A stretch of 64,000 nt of DNA from Curtobacterium sp. MCLR17_007 (GCF_003234655.2 NZ_CP126271.1:2604001-2668000), one strand, 5' to 3'. Shown: positions 26,340 through 35,391, numbered from the stretch's first letter. The notes: generated by a model not told the origin, from the sequence alone. Made by a program: numbers and translations.

Positions 26340-26479
26340 CCGTCTGATCCTAGAGGTCCGTCCCGTGCGTTGCCGGAACGACCGGCGCGGCCGCGGGCCT
26401 GCCGGGCGCGTCCGCCGACAGCGGCCGCAGCCGACCGTCCGCGCGGCCCGGCGTCGGACGCCTCGCGTACGATCGGCCC

Positions 26480-27739
26480 GTGAACCGAACCGCCACGGCG
26501 GCGCCGCCGCTCACGGTCTCGACCCGGATCCTCGACGACCCGGGCGCCGTGCTCCGCCACACGCTCCCCGACCAACCGCTCGCCTTCGTGCGCAACGGCG
26601 ACGGCATCGTCGGGATCGGCGAAGCCCTCCGGTTCGTGTTCACCGGGCCCACGCGCATGCGCGACGCCGCCGCCGTCTGGCGTGACATCGTCGCCCGCGC
26701 CGAGGTCGACGACCCGGTCCAGCTGCGCGGCTCCGGGCTCGTGGCGTTCGGGACCTTCGCGTTCGCCGACGACTCCGCGTCCACCAGCGTCCTGATCGTC
26801 CCGCGGGTCGTGGTGGGGCGGCGCCGGGGCAAGGCCTGGTTGACGGCGATCGACACCACACCCGACCCCGCCCCCCTCGCCTTCACCCGCACGTCCGTCC
26901 CGGTCCCCCACGTCGGACCGCACCTGTCCGTCGCGCTGCGCCCCGGCCGGATCGACGAGCACGCCTACGCCGCGTCCGTGGCCGAGGCCGTGCGACGCAT
27001 CACGGCGGGAGACGCCCGCAAGGTCGTCCTCGCTCGTGACCTCGTCGGGGTCCTGCCGCCGCGGGCCGACCAGCGAGCACTGCTGCTCGACCTCGCCGCC
27101 ACCTACCCGCAGTGCGTCGTGTTCGCCGTGGACGGGATGGTCGGCGCCACCCCCGAGACCCTCGCCCGCACCGACGGCACGCGGCTGACCGCGCGCGTCC
27201 TCGCCGGCAGTGCCGCCCGGGGCGCGGACGCCGTCGCCGACCGGGCCGCCGCCGAGGCCCTCGCCGCCAGCGCCAAGGACGTCGAGGAACACGCGTTCGC
27301 GACCGCGTCGCTCGTCGACGCGCTCCGTCCGCTCGCCACCGACCTCCGCGTCGACCCCGAGCCCTTCCGCCTGCAGCTGCCGAACCTGTGGCACCTGGCG
27401 AGCGATGTGCAGGCGACCCTGCCCGTCGGCACGACCTCGCTCGACGTCGCCGACGCGCTCCACCCCACCGCCGCCGTCGCCGGTACCCCGACGGACGTCG
27501 CCGTGCGGCTGGTCTCCGAGCTCGAGGGCGTCGACCGGGGGCGGTACGCCGGGCCGGTCGGATGGTTCGGGGCGTCCGGGGACGGCGAGTGGATGCTCGC
27601 GCTGCGCAGCGCCCAGATCGACCCGGACGGCACGGTCACGGCCTGGGCCGGCGCCGGCATCGTCGGCGGCTCGGACCCCCAGCGCGAGGTCGCCGAGACG
27701 GCCCTGAAGTTCCGCCCGATCCGCGACGCGCTCGCGTAG
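26480..27739 (+). CDS. menF: Isochorismate synthase
   Basis: This 419-residue chorismate-utilising enzyme converts chorismate to isochorismate for menaquinone. The C-terminal catalytic domain shows 'VFAVDGMVGATPETLAR', 'RVLAGSAARG' and the end motif 'AGAGIVGGSDPQREVAETALKFRPI' in two parts, all diagnostic of the MenF/EntC family. EntC-type siderophore use is possible by sequence, but the location among seven other men genes favours MenF. It starts at GTG 26480, divergent from menG. Confidence 0.94.
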   Translation: MNRTATAAPPLTVSTRILDDPGAVLRHTLPDQPLAFVRNGDGIVGIGEALRFVFTGPTRMRDAAAVWRDIVARAEVDDPVQLRGSGLVAFGTFAFADDSASTSVLIVPRVVVGRRRGKAWLTAIDTTPDPAPLAFTRTSVPVPHVGPHLSVALRPGRIDEHAYAASVAEAVRRITAGDARKVVLARDLVGVLPPRADQRALLLDLAATYPQCVVFAVDGMVGATPETLARTDGTRLTARVLAGSAARGADAVADRAAAEALAASAKDVEEHAFATASLVDALRPLATDLRVDPEPFRLQLPNLWHLASDVQATLPVGTTSLDVADALHPTAAVAGTPTDVAVRLVSELEGVDRGRYAGPVGWFGASGDGEWMLALRSAQIDPDGTVTAWAGAGIVGGSDPQREVAETALKFRPIRDALA

Positions 27740-27771
27740 CAGCGGCTGACGCGCGGCCGTAGCGCGCCGCC

Positions 27772-27877
27772 GCACGGTGCGCGATCCGCAGCTGGTGCGA
27801 GGAAGACCGCGCCGTGCCCGGCAACAACCCCGCACCACGCGGACATCAGCGCACGACGCACAGAAGGCGCACGGTGC
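27772..27877. repeat. 106-bp direct repeat, copy 1
   Basis: The first copy begins and ends with GCACGGTGC. It lies in the 304-bp convergent gap between menF and menD. The second copy is 162 bp further on with three mismatches. No gene is supported here. Confidence 0.9.
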
Positions 27878-27900
27878 ACCGACGCGCCGACCACCGGACC

Positions 27901-27932
27901 GGAGGCTCGTTGCCAGCCCGCACCGAGCCTCC
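27901..27932. repeat. Small GGAGGCTCG hairpin between the direct repeats
   Basis: GGAGGCTCG (27901) pairs with CGAGCCTCC (27924-27932). It sits in the 56-bp spacer between the two 106-bp copies and is a variant of the GGAGGCCCG palindrome family. Confidence 0.7.
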
Positions 27933-27933
27933 A

Positions 27934-28039
27934 GCACGGTGCGCGATCCGCAGCTGGTGCGAGGAAGACCGCGCCGTGCCCGGCAACAACCCCGCACCAC
28001 GCGGACATCAGCGCACGGCGCCCAGAACGCGCACGGTGC
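27934..28039. repeat. 106-bp direct repeat, copy 2
   Basis: This copy differs from copy 1 at three positions near its right end. It stops 4 bp before the menD stop codon, so the pair lies entirely outside the genes. Confidence 0.9.
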
Positions 28040-28043
28040 GCGG

Positions 28044-29918
28044 TCAGTCGGCCAGCGGCACCTCGATGACGACCCGCTCCGCCGGGTCCGTCAGCACCTG
28101 CTCCAGGTCGCCCCAGGTCGCGGCCCGGCGGTACTCCCACCCGAGCCCGGTGACGACCCGCTCGACGTCGACGTGCTGCGGCGTGGTCATCATGCGCCGC
28201 ATGTCCTCGGCCGGCGTGGTCTCGGCCACCTCGAGTCCGCGGAAGATGGCGCCGCCCGAGTCGTTGCCGACGACGACCTGCACGCGGCGTGTCGACTCGT
28301 CGGTCCCGGTGACGAACGCGCCGAGGTCGTGCAGGAAGGTCAGGTCGCCGAGCAGCACGCGCGTGGTGCCGCCGGCCGCCTGCGTGGTCTCGAGGGCGGC
28401 GGCGATGCCCAGTGCGGTCGAGACGGTCCCGTCGATGCCGGCCAGGCCGCGGTTGGCGTGCACGTGGATCTTCTTGCCGGCGACGCGGCCGTCGGCGACG
28501 CGGATGATCTGCGACGCGCCGAGCACCAGGCGGTCGTGCGGCCAGGTGACGCCCCACACGGCATCCGCGAGCATGGCGCGGTCGACGGGGCGACGGCGGA
28601 GCGCCACCTCGTCGCGGAGGAACCGGTTCCGCTCGGCGCGGTCGTCCGAGCGCTTGGCGTCCAGGTCCGGCCCGGCGTCACCGGCGCCGAGCGCGGCCCG
28701 GCTGGCCGCGACCCACCGCCCGACCCAGGCGCGGTGGGCGGGACCGGTGCGTCCGGTCACCTCGACGTCCGACACCAGCCGGGAGTCGCGGCTCGGGTCG
28801 TACGCGTCGGCACCAGCCCCACGGACGGTCACGACCTCGACGTCGTCCCGCTGCAGGAGCGCCGGCACCTCGCGCGACAGTGTCGGGTGACCGAGCACGA
28901 CCGCTCGACGGACACGGCCGCCGAACTCCGGGTCACCGAGCAGCGCACGGTAGGCGACGACGAGGTTGCGGCCGAAGTGCGCCCCGCTCGAGACCTCGGC
29001 GACCAGCGGCGCTCCGAGCTCCCACGCGATCCGTTCGGCGTCCTCACCAGCGTCGTGCCCCGCGATCACGACCGTCGCCGGGTCGTCGTCCGGCGCGAGC
29101 TCCGCGACGGGCAGCCCGGAGTGGACGCGGCGGACGGCGAACGCGGTGTCGACCTGGTCCTCGGGGACGCCGACGACGTCGGTCAGCGTCGCGGACAGGG
29201 GCTCGCGGAAGGCGACGTTCAGCTGGGCCGGGCCGGGCTGGCCGGTGTGCCCGGACGCCGCGGCGACGGCCTCCCGAACGATGCCGCGCACGACCGTCCG
29301 GGTGTCCTCGTCGATGCCGTGCGCGGACGGCGCCTCGACGTCGCGGACGAACGCGGCCGCATCGGCGAACATCCCCGGCTGCACCGTCGTCTGGTTGCTG
29401 CCGATCCCCCGGAGTTCGGTGGGACGGTCGGCCGAGACGACGAGCATCGGGACGCCCGAGTGGTGCGCTTCGAGGACCGCCGGGTGCAGGTTGGCGACCG
29501 CGGTGCCCGACGTGGTGACGACGAGCGCCGGACGGCCGGTCTCGACGGCGAGTCCGAGCGCGAAGAACCCCGCGGTGCGCTCGTCGAGGCGCACGTGCAC
29601 CGTGATCCCGCCGGCCCGCTCGAGCGCGACCGCCGCCAGCGCGAGCGCCTGCGAGCGCGACCCGGGACTGACGACGACGTCGGTCACGCCCGCGCGGGCT
29701 GCTTCCTGCAGGAGCGCGAGTGCGAAGTCGGACGCCGGGCTGCCGGACGCCGGGTCGGCCGATCCGGCGGGGGCGTCAGCGATCGGCGCGGCCGTCGTCG
29801 TCGGTGTCGTGGAACTGGTCTTCGAGGTTGCGGAGCGTGGCGTCGTCCTGGTCCTTGTCCGTGCGGGGCCGCTCGGGAGCCTGCTCGCCGAGGAAGTCCG
29901 GGTCGTCTTCGGGACCAC
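28044..29918 (-). CDS. menD: SEPHCHC synthase (MenD), start uncertain
   Basis: This thiamine-diphosphate enzyme joins isochorismate and 2-oxoglutarate. Domain motifs are clear: VVSPGSRSQALAL, 'VRLDERTAGFFALGLA', and the ThDP/metal site VVVGNDSGGAIF. Homologous sequence begins near 29729. The nearest ATG/GTG/TTG in frame is GTG at 29918, 63 codons earlier and wholly inside the preceding gene. The residues from there to 29783 (Arg/Thr/Ser-rich) look like a shadow frame. An ATC at 29783, whose ATCGCTGA overlaps the previous stop, is a plausible non-canonical start. The usual MenD length is about 560-590 residues, which fits the ATC start. Confidence 0.9.
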   Translation of the reverse strand: MVPKTTRTSSASRLPSGPARTRTRTTPRSATSKTSSTTPTTTAAPIADAPAGSADPASGSPASDFALALLQEAARAGVTDVVVSPGSRSQALALAAVALERAGGITVHVRLDERTAGFFALGLAVETGRPALVVTTSGTAVANLHPAVLEAHHSGVPMLVVSADRPTELRGIGSNQTTVQPGMFADAAAFVRDVEAPSAHGIDEDTRTVVRGIVREAVAAASGHTGQPGPAQLNVAFREPLSATLTDVVGVPEDQVDTAFAVRRVHSGLPVAELAPDDDPATVVIAGHDAGEDAERIAWELGAPLVAEVSSGAHFGRNLVVAYRALLGDPEFGGRVRRAVVLGHPTLSREVPALLQRDDVEVVTVRGAGADAYDPSRDSRLVSDVEVTGRTGPAHRAWVGRWVAASRAALGAGDAGPDLDAKRSDDRAERNRFLRDEVALRRRPVDRAMLADAVWGVTWPHDRLVLGASQIIRVADGRVAGKKIHVHANRGLAGIDGTVSTALGIAAALETTQAAGGTTRVLLGDLTFLHDLGAFVTGTDESTRRVQVVVGNDSGGAIFRGLEVAETTPAEDMRRMMTTPQHVDVERVVTGLGWEYRRAATWGDLEQVLTDPAERVVIEVPLAD

Positions 29919-30129
29919 GGTACCGGGCGATGCGCTCGGGGGTGGCGGGTGCACGGCCGAGCAGGAACCACAGCAGGGCACCGAGTACCGGCAGGACGAT
30001 GATCAACAGGACCCAGATGCCCTTGCGGAGCGACCGGACACGGGGCTTGGGCATCGTGGCGCAGTCGATGAGTGCGTACACCGTGAACGCCACGGCGGCG
30101 ACTGCGACGACGAGCCACAAGCGGATCAT
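29776..30129 (-). CDS. PLD nuclease N-terminal domain membrane protein
   Basis: This 117-residue protein has two membrane segments: RLWLVVAVAAVAFTVYALI and GIWVLLIIVLPVLGALLWFL. A charged C-terminal tail of about 55 residues ends in DDDGRADR. The pair of helices separated by a short basic loop is the PLDc_N domain, otherwise found at the N-terminus of cardiolipin synthases. The stand-alone protein has no known role. It lies just upstream of menD, with which it overlaps or abuts, so it is in the same transcription unit. Confidence 0.8.
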   Translation of the reverse strand: MIRLWLVVAVAAVAFTVYALIDCATMPKPRVRSLRKGIWVLLIIVLPVLGALLWFLLGRAPATPERIARYRGPEDDPDFLGEQAPERPRTDKDQDDATLRNLEDQFHDTDDDGRADR

Positions 30130-30193
30130 GCACGGAGTCTAGGTCGGGAGTCTGTGACGGGCCTCATGGAGTGCGGGTCCGTAGACTTGCCGC

Positions 30194-30520
30194 GTGAAAG
30201 CGTGGCTCGTGTACACCCTCGCCCGTCTCGGGATCTTCGCGGCGGCGCTCGTCGTCCTGTTCGTGATCGGGCTGCCCTGGTACTGGGCGACCATCGGTGC
30301 GGCGCTCGTCGGGCTGCTCGTGTCCTACATCGCGCTGCCCCGGCTGCGCGAGCAGGTCACGCTGAGCCTCGCGTCCCGACGCCCTCGTCCGGCGCACGAC
30401 GCCGACTCGGACTTCGAGGACGACTTCGTCGACGCCGAGGACACGGACGCGCCGACGGTGCGTCCGGTGTCCGACGCCGACCGACACGCAGACCGCCGCG
30501 AGGGGCCGACCGCCGGCTGA
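30194..30520 (+). CDS. DUF4229 domain protein
   Basis: This 108-residue protein starts at GTG 30194 with MKAWLVYTLARLGIFAAAL. It has two membrane helices, a short basic stretch (LPRLREQVTLSLASRRPR) and an acidic cytosolic tail. DUF4229 is confined to actinobacteria and is commonly encoded between menD and menA. Its function is unknown, and synteny suggests a link to menaquinone or envelope physiology. It is divergent from the PLDc_N gene and convergent with menA. Confidence 0.85.
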   Translation: MKAWLVYTLARLGIFAAALVVLFVIGLPWYWATIGAALVGLLVSYIALPRLREQVTLSLASRRPRPAHDADSDFEDDFVDAEDTDAPTVRPVSDADRHADRREGPTAG

Positions 30521-30562
30521 CTCGCGGCCGCGCCGGTGCCGATGCTGGCTCCGGCGTTCCGG

Positions 30563-31558
30563 CTACGGCTGGACGGCGAGTGTGATGCCGAGCACCACGC
30601 CGAACACCAGCGACGCGAACGACGACAGCTGCAGCGCGGTGATCAGCTCGCGCGGTTTCTTCGACGTCACGCCGATGAGCAGTGCCGGCAGGGCGAGCAG
30701 CAGCGAGAAGTACGTGAAGCCGGTGCGGAAGTACAGCAGCACGAACCAGAGCAGCACGACGTAGGGCAGCATCAGGAACACGCCGTAGAGCGTCCGCGCC
30801 ACACCGCTGCCCAGGACGACGGCCAGGGTGCGCTTGCCGGCGAGCCGGTCCTCGTCGATGTCGCGGATGTTGTTCACCATGAGCACGGCGCAGGCGAAGA
30901 AGCCCGCGGCGACGGCCGCGGCCCACCCGCTCGTGGTGACCTGCTGGATCTGGGTGTACTGCGTGCCGAGGACCGCGACCAGGCCGAAGAACACGAAGAC
31001 GAAGACCTCGCCGAGGGCGTTGTACCCGTAGGGCTTCTTGCCACCGGTGTAGAACCACGCGGCGACGATCGCGGCGGCCCCCACGATGAGCAGCCACCAC
31101 AGCTGCGTGATGACCACGATGGCGATCCCGGCGACCGCGGCGAGCCCGAAGAAGGTCAGCGCGACGGTCAGCACGGTGCGCGGCTTCGCGAGCCCGGCAC
31201 CGGTGAGCCGTGCGGGTCCGACGCGGAACTCGTCGGTGCCGCGGACCCCGTCCGAGTAGTCGTTGCTGTAGTTCACGCCGATCTGCAGGAACAACGCCAC
31301 CGCGAGTGCGAGGAGTGCGACCGCCAGGTGGGCGTCCTGCGACAGGTAGTCGCCGAAGTCCCCCGCGATGCCGCTGTCCACGAACCCGACCGCGGTGCCG
31401 AGCACGACGGGGACGACCCCGAGGGTCAGCGTGCGCAGTCGGGCACCGCCGATCCAGTCGCGTGCGGTCGCACGACGCTTCGGGGCCACCGGCGAGGCGG
31501 CCTTCGCCGGGTTGCCGGACCGGCCCTGCTTCTGGGTTGCGTTCTTCGATCGTGCCAC
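30563..31558 (-). CDS. menA: 1,4-dihydroxy-2-naphthoate polyprenyltransferase
   Basis: This 331-residue UbiA-superfamily membrane enzyme attaches the polyprenyl chain to DHNA. The first Asp-rich motif is NYSNDYSDGVRGTDE and the second region 'NNIRDIDEDRLAGKRTLAV' is present, with about nine membrane helices. The N-terminal 30 residues are basic and disordered-looking. It starts at GTG 31558, 11 bp after menE, in the operon menB–menE–menA. Confidence 0.95.
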   Translation of the reverse strand: MARSKNATQKQGRSGNPAKAASPVAPKRRATARDWIGGARLRTLTLGVVPVVLGTAVGFVDSGIAGDFGDYLSQDAHLAVALLALAVALFLQIGVNYSNDYSDGVRGTDEFRVGPARLTGAGLAKPRTVLTVALTFFGLAAVAGIAIVVITQLWWLLIVGAAAIVAAWFYTGGKKPYGYNALGEVFVFVFFGLVAVLGTQYTQIQQVTTSGWAAAVAAGFFACAVLMVNNIRDIDEDRLAGKRTLAVVLGSGVARTLYGVFLMLPYVVLLWFVLLYFRTGFTYFSLLLALPALLIGVTSKKPRELITALQLSSFASLVFGVVLGITLAVQP

Positions 31559-31569
31559 GGGTGACGATC

Positions 31570-32703
31570 CTATTCGTCGTCGACGAGGGCGTGGATCGCA
31601 CGCCGGTCGGGCTTGCCGGCGCTGAGCATCGGCAGCGCGTCGACGAGGACCACCGCCGCCGGGCGCGCCGCTCGACCGAGGGCGGCCTGGACGTGGTCTC
31701 GGACCCGCTGGAGGTCGATCGGGGTGGCGGTCACGACGACGGGGACCTCACCCCACTCGTCCGACGAGCGTCGGGTCACCACCGCGGCGTCCTGCCCGGG
31801 GAGTTCGCGCACGTGGCGTTCGACGAGACCGAGCGGCACCTTCTCGCCGCCGGAGATGACGACGTCGTCGAGCCGCCCGAGCACCCGCACGACGCCGTCC
31901 GAGGTCGTCGCGGCATCGCCCGTCCGGTACCACCGGAGCCCGTCGTCGACCACGAACGTCGACGCGGTCCGGGTGTCGTCCCCGAGGTACCCCTCGGCGA
32001 GCATCGGTCCGTGCAGCCAGAGCTCACCGTCGACGAGTCGCGTCTGCACGGTGCCGAAGGGGACACCGTCGTAGACGCACCCACCGCTCGTCTCGCTCGC
32101 CCCGTACGTCGTCACCGCGCGGATGCCGGCGGCGCGGGCCCGCTCGCGGAGGGGTGCCGGGGTCGCCTGTCCGCCGACGAGGACCGCGTCGAACCGCGCG
32201 AGGGCGGCCGTGGCGCGGGCGTCGTCGAGCACACGGGCGAGCTGCACCGGGACGAGCGAGGTGTACCGGCGTGGTGCGGCCGGCCCGACCTCGAGGCGGT
32301 CCGCGGCGTCCGCGAACGCTTCGGCGGTGAAGTGTCCCGGCGCCACGAGGGACGGGGTCGTGCCCGCGACGATCGACCGGGTCAGCACGTTGAGGCCCGC
32401 GATGTAGTGGGTGGGCAGCGCGAGGACCCAGCTGCCCGGTCCCCCGAGCGCCTGGTCGGCGGCGGCCGCACCGGCCAGCAGCGCGTCGGCGGACAGCGCC
32501 ACGCGCTTGCCCGTGCCGGTGGACCCGCTCGTCTCGACGACCAGGGCGACCCGCTGCGGGACGTCGGCCGGAGGCGGAGTCGGCAGCGCCGGGACGTCCT
32601 CGGCGACCGGCAGGAGCGCGGGGCCGCCGGCGAGGGCGGCCTCCAGTCCGCGCAGCACGGCCAGCGGGTCCGACGCGTCCAGCGTGACCAGCGGTCGGGT
32701 CAT
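31570..32703 (-). CDS. menE: o-Succinylbenzoate–CoA ligase
   Basis: This 377-residue ANL-superfamily adenylating enzyme activates o-succinylbenzoate. The P-loop is VVETSGSTGTGKRVALS, the A5 motif is 'TTYGASETSGGCVYDG', and the hinge region reads 'GRLDDVVISGGEKV'. The length is typical of short actinobacterial MenE. Its ATG at 32703 shares one base with the menB stop (TGATG), so translation is coupled. It is the second gene of the menB–menE–menA operon. Confidence 0.95.
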   Translation of the reverse strand: MTRPLVTLDASDPLAVLRGLEAALAGGPALLPVAEDVPALPTPPPADVPQRVALVVETSGSTGTGKRVALSADALLAGAAAADQALGGPGSWVLALPTHYIAGLNVLTRSIVAGTTPSLVAPGHFTAEAFADAADRLEVGPAAPRRYTSLVPVQLARVLDDARATAALARFDAVLVGGQATPAPLRERARAAGIRAVTTYGASETSGGCVYDGVPFGTVQTRLVDGELWLHGPMLAEGYLGDDTRTASTFVVDDGLRWYRTGDAATTSDGVVRVLGRLDDVVISGGEKVPLGLVERHVRELPGQDAAVVTRRSSDEWGEVPVVVTATPIDLQRVRDHVQAALGRAARPAAVVLVDALPMLSAGKPDRRAIHALVDDE

Positions 32704-33632
32704 CAGTAGTGCCAGGGGAAGGACGTCCACTCCGGGGCGCGCTTCTCGAGGAACGAGTCACGGCCCTCGACGGCCTCCTCGGTGCCGTAGGCGAGACGGG
32801 TGGCCTCGCCCGCGAAGACCTGCTGGCCGACCAGACCGTCGTCGACCGCGTTGAAGGCGTACTTGAGCATCCGGATCGCCGTCGGTGACTTGCCCAGGAT
32901 GGTCTCGCCCCAGCGGATCGCCTCGTGCTCGAGGTCAGCGTGCGGCACCACCCGGTTGACCGCACCCATCTCGTACGCGCGCTGGGCGGAGTACTCCTCG
33001 GCCAGGAAGAACACTTCGCGCGCGAGCTTCTGGCCGATCTGCTTGGCGTAGTAGGCGCTGCCGTACCCGCCGTCGAACGAGCCCACGTCAGCGTCGGTCT
33101 GCTTGAACCGGCCGTGCTCGGCGCTGGCGATCGTCAGGTCGCAGATGGCGTGCAGCGAGTGCCCACCGCCGGCGGCCCAGCCCGGGACGACCGCGATGAC
33201 GACCTTGGGCATCATCCGGATCAGCCGCTGGACCTCGAGGATGTGCAGCCGACCCATCGAGGCCTGTGCGGCGGCCGGGTCGACGCCCTCGGGCGGAGCG
33301 CCCTCGTCGCCGACGTACTGGTAGCCGCTGCGGCCGCGGATGCGCTGGTCACCGCCGGAGCAGAACGCCCAGCCGCCGTCCTTCGGGCTCGGGCCGTTGC
33401 CGGTCAGCAGGACGACGCCGACGCGGGGGTCCTGGCGGGCGTCGTCGAGGGCGCGGTACAGCTCGTCGACCGTCCGGGGACGGAAGGCGTTCCGGACCTC
33501 GGGGCGGTCGAACGCGATGCGGACGATGCCCTTCGACACGTGCTTGTGGTACGTGATGTCGGTGAAGGACGCCGACGCGGGGGCGGTCGTCCAGACGTCG
33601 GGGTCGAACAGGTCGGACACGGTGTCGGGCAT
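32703..33632 (-). CDS. menB: 1,4-dihydroxy-2-naphthoyl-CoA synthase
   Basis: This 309-residue crotonase-fold enzyme cyclises succinylbenzoyl-CoA. Visible features include 'GNGPSPKDGGWAFCSGGDQRIRG' in two halves, the 'AVVPGWAAGGGHSLHAICDLT' oxyanion segment and a conserved Asp/Tyr-containing C-terminus (FLEKRAPEWTSFPWHY). The C-terminus is characteristic of MenB. It starts at ATG 33632 and is the first gene of the operon with menE and menA. Confidence 0.97.
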   Translation of the reverse strand: MPDTVSDLFDPDVWTTAPASASFTDITYHKHVSKGIVRIAFDRPEVRNAFRPRTVDELYRALDDARQDPRVGVVLLTGNGPSPKDGGWAFCSGGDQRIRGRSGYQYVGDEGAPPEGVDPAAAQASMGRLHILEVQRLIRMMPKVVIAVVPGWAAGGGHSLHAICDLTIASAEHGRFKQTDADVGSFDGGYGSAYYAKQIGQKLAREVFFLAEEYSAQRAYEMGAVNRVVPHADLEHEAIRWGETILGKSPTAIRMLKYAFNAVDDGLVGQQVFAGEATRLAYGTEEAVEGRDSFLEKRAPEWTSFPWHY

Positions 33633-33648
33633 GGTCCCAACCTATCGC

Positions 33649-33750
33649 CGGGGTGCTCCGGCCCGGTCGTGCGCCGGGTGGATCAGACGCCGGGTGGGTC
33701 AGGCGTCGGGGTGCTCCGGCCCGGTCGTGCGCCGGGTGGGTCAGGCGCCG
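33649..33750. repeat. 58-bp-period tandem duplication after the membrane protein gene
   Basis: Two 44-bp copies (33649-33692 and 33707-33750) differ at two bases. The second copy contains the stop codon of the gene ending at 33741, so the first looks like a duplicated 3' end. A 16-bp unit starting GCCGGGTGG recurs three times inside. Confidence 0.85.
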
Positions 33751-34262
33751 CTCATCCCGGTCAGCATCTCGGGCGCCACGATGACGAGCAGGACGACGAG
33801 GATCACCGGGTTGGCGAAGAACGCCACCACGACGCCGACCGCTCCGTACCACCGTCCGAGCCCCCCGACCGCGGCGATGAAGCCGAGGATCGCCGCGATG
33901 AGGGTCAGGAACACCACGACGAAGCAGATCCCGAACGCGAACGTGGTGTCGCCGCCCATGAAGACCGCGAACGCGCTGGCGTCCACGGCGGCGGAGACGA
34001 TCGCCAGGCCGAGTGCGATCTTGCCCACGATCGGGTTGCGACGACGACGACGCTGCGCGCCGGTCTGGGCACGGACGTCGACCGTGTTGCGCTGCATCAG
34101 CCGCTCGAAGTCGGCGGTGCCTCGACCGGGCGACGTGGGCCTGGCGGACGTCGGAGCAGCGGCGGGTGCAGCGGCTCGACCGTTCGGCGTCGATGCGGTC
34201 CGTGCCGTCGGCGACGCGGCTCGGGACGGGCGGGGCGACCGCTGCGGCGGGTCAGTCGCCAC
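33741..34262 (-). CDS. Small integral membrane protein of unknown function
   Basis: This 173-residue protein starts at GTG 34262 with GAGGGAGG upstream. The first 70 residues are Pro/Ala/Arg/Ser-rich and cytosolic. A basic cluster (QRRRRRNP) precedes three or four membrane helices, e.g. ICFVVVFLTLIAAILGFIAAV and the Val-rich segment 'NPVILVVLLVIVAPEML'. It resembles small DUF4190-like actinobacterial membrane proteins, but no family can be assigned with certainty. It is divergent from menC and has a tandem duplication at its 3' end. Confidence 0.7.
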   Translation of the reverse strand: MATDPPQRSPRPSRAASPTARTASTPNGRAAAPAAAPTSARPTSPGRGTADFERLMQRNTVDVRAQTGAQRRRRRNPIVGKIALGLAIVSAAVDASAFAVFMGGDTTFAFGICFVVVFLTLIAAILGFIAAVGGLGRWYGAVGVVVAFFANPVILVVLLVIVAPEMLTGMSGA

Positions 34263-34401
34263 GGGGCCTCCCTCTGGTCGTCGTGTCCGGTCGTGCACTG
34301 CATGGTCACCGAACGGGAACCGTCGCCGACCGGAGCATGCTATTGCGCCGCCCTGGCCTTCGCCTCCGAGGAACTGTGACGTCCGCTGCGAGGATGGGCC
34401 G

Positions 34402-35391
34402 GTGCTCCCCGACCTGACCGACCTGTTGTCCGACGCGCACGTCGTCGCCCTGCCGATGCGCGTGCGGTTCCGCGGCATCACGACTCGCGAGGCGCTGGTC
34501 CTGCGCGGCCCGCAGGGCTGGACCGAGTTCTCGCCCTTCGTGGAGTACGAGGACACCGAGGCCGCCGCGTGGTTGCGCGGCACGATCGACTTCGGCTGGA
34601 CCGAGCACGTCCCCGCGGCGCAGTCGGTCCCGGTGAACGCCACCGTGCCCGCGGTGGCCCCCGGTGCCGTCGAGGGGCTCCTGGCGCGGTACCCCGGCTG
34701 CACCACCGCCAAGGTCAAGGTCGCCGAGCCCGGCACCACCGTCGAGGACGACGTCGCCCGGGTCGCCGAGGTCCGGCGGGTGATGGGCGCCGACGCCGCG
34801 GTGCGGATCGACGCGAACGGGCTCTGGAGCCTGGACGAAGCGGTCGTTGCCCTGGAGCGGCTGGCGCCCTTCGACCTCCAGTACGCCGAGCAGCCGTGTC
34901 GGACCGTCGATGAACTCGCGGAGCTCCGACGCCGCATCGCCGGACTCGGGGTGCGGATCGCCGCCGACGAGAGCGTGCGCAAGGCCTCGGACCCGCTCGC
35001 GGTCGCCCGAGCCGGAGCGGCCGACGTGCTGGTGGTGAAGGCGCAGCCGCTCGGTGGGGTCACCGCGGCACGGCGGGTCATCGCCGATGCGGGCCTGCCC
35101 TGTGTCGTCTCGAGTGCGCTCGACACGTCCGTCGGGCTGGGGATGGGGGCGTTCCTCGCCGCGGCGGCGATGACGCCGGGCTACGCCGCCGGGCTCGGGA
35201 CCGCCGCGATGTTCCTGGGTGACGTCACCTCCGATCCGGTGCTGCCCACGAACGGGAGGATCGGTGTGCGCCGCGTCGACGTCTCGCCGACGCTGCTGGC
35301 CCGGTTCGCCGCATCCCCGGAGCGGACCGCCTGGTGGCGCGCACGCGCGGAGCGCGTCCACGCGCTGCTCGCGGCGGACGTCACCGTGTAG
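34402..35391 (+). CDS. menC: o-Succinylbenzoate synthase
   Basis: This 329-residue enolase-superfamily enzyme dehydrates SHCHC. Catalytic positions are all visible: KxK in TAKVKVAEPG, metal ligands in 'VRIDANG', 'QYAEQPC' and 'IAADES', and the second lysine in VVKAQPLGG. GTG 34402 is the start, with GAGG 8 bp upstream. It is divergent from the small membrane protein gene. It is the last men gene before the cytochrome c genes. Confidence 0.95.
   Translation: MLPDLTDLLSDAHVVALPMRVRFRGITTREALVLRGPQGWTEFSPFVEYEDTEAAAWLRGTIDFGWTEHVPAAQSVPVNATVPAVAPGAVEGLLARYPGCTTAKVKVAEPGTTVEDDVARVAEVRRVMGADAAVRIDANGLWSLDEAVVALERLAPFDLQYAEQPCRTVDELAELRRRIAGLGVRIAADESVRKASDPLAVARAGAADVLVVKAQPLGGVTAARRVIADAGLPCVVSSALDTSVGLGMGAFLAAAAMTPGYAAGLGTAAMFLGDVTSDPVLPTNGRIGVRRVDVSPTLLARFAASPERTAWWRARAERVHALLAADVTV

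Noticed and set aside
27777..30002. A 741-codon plus-strand frame over menD
   Set aside because: It is antisense to menD and has no recognisable domain; its start lies within the non-coding 106-bp repeat.
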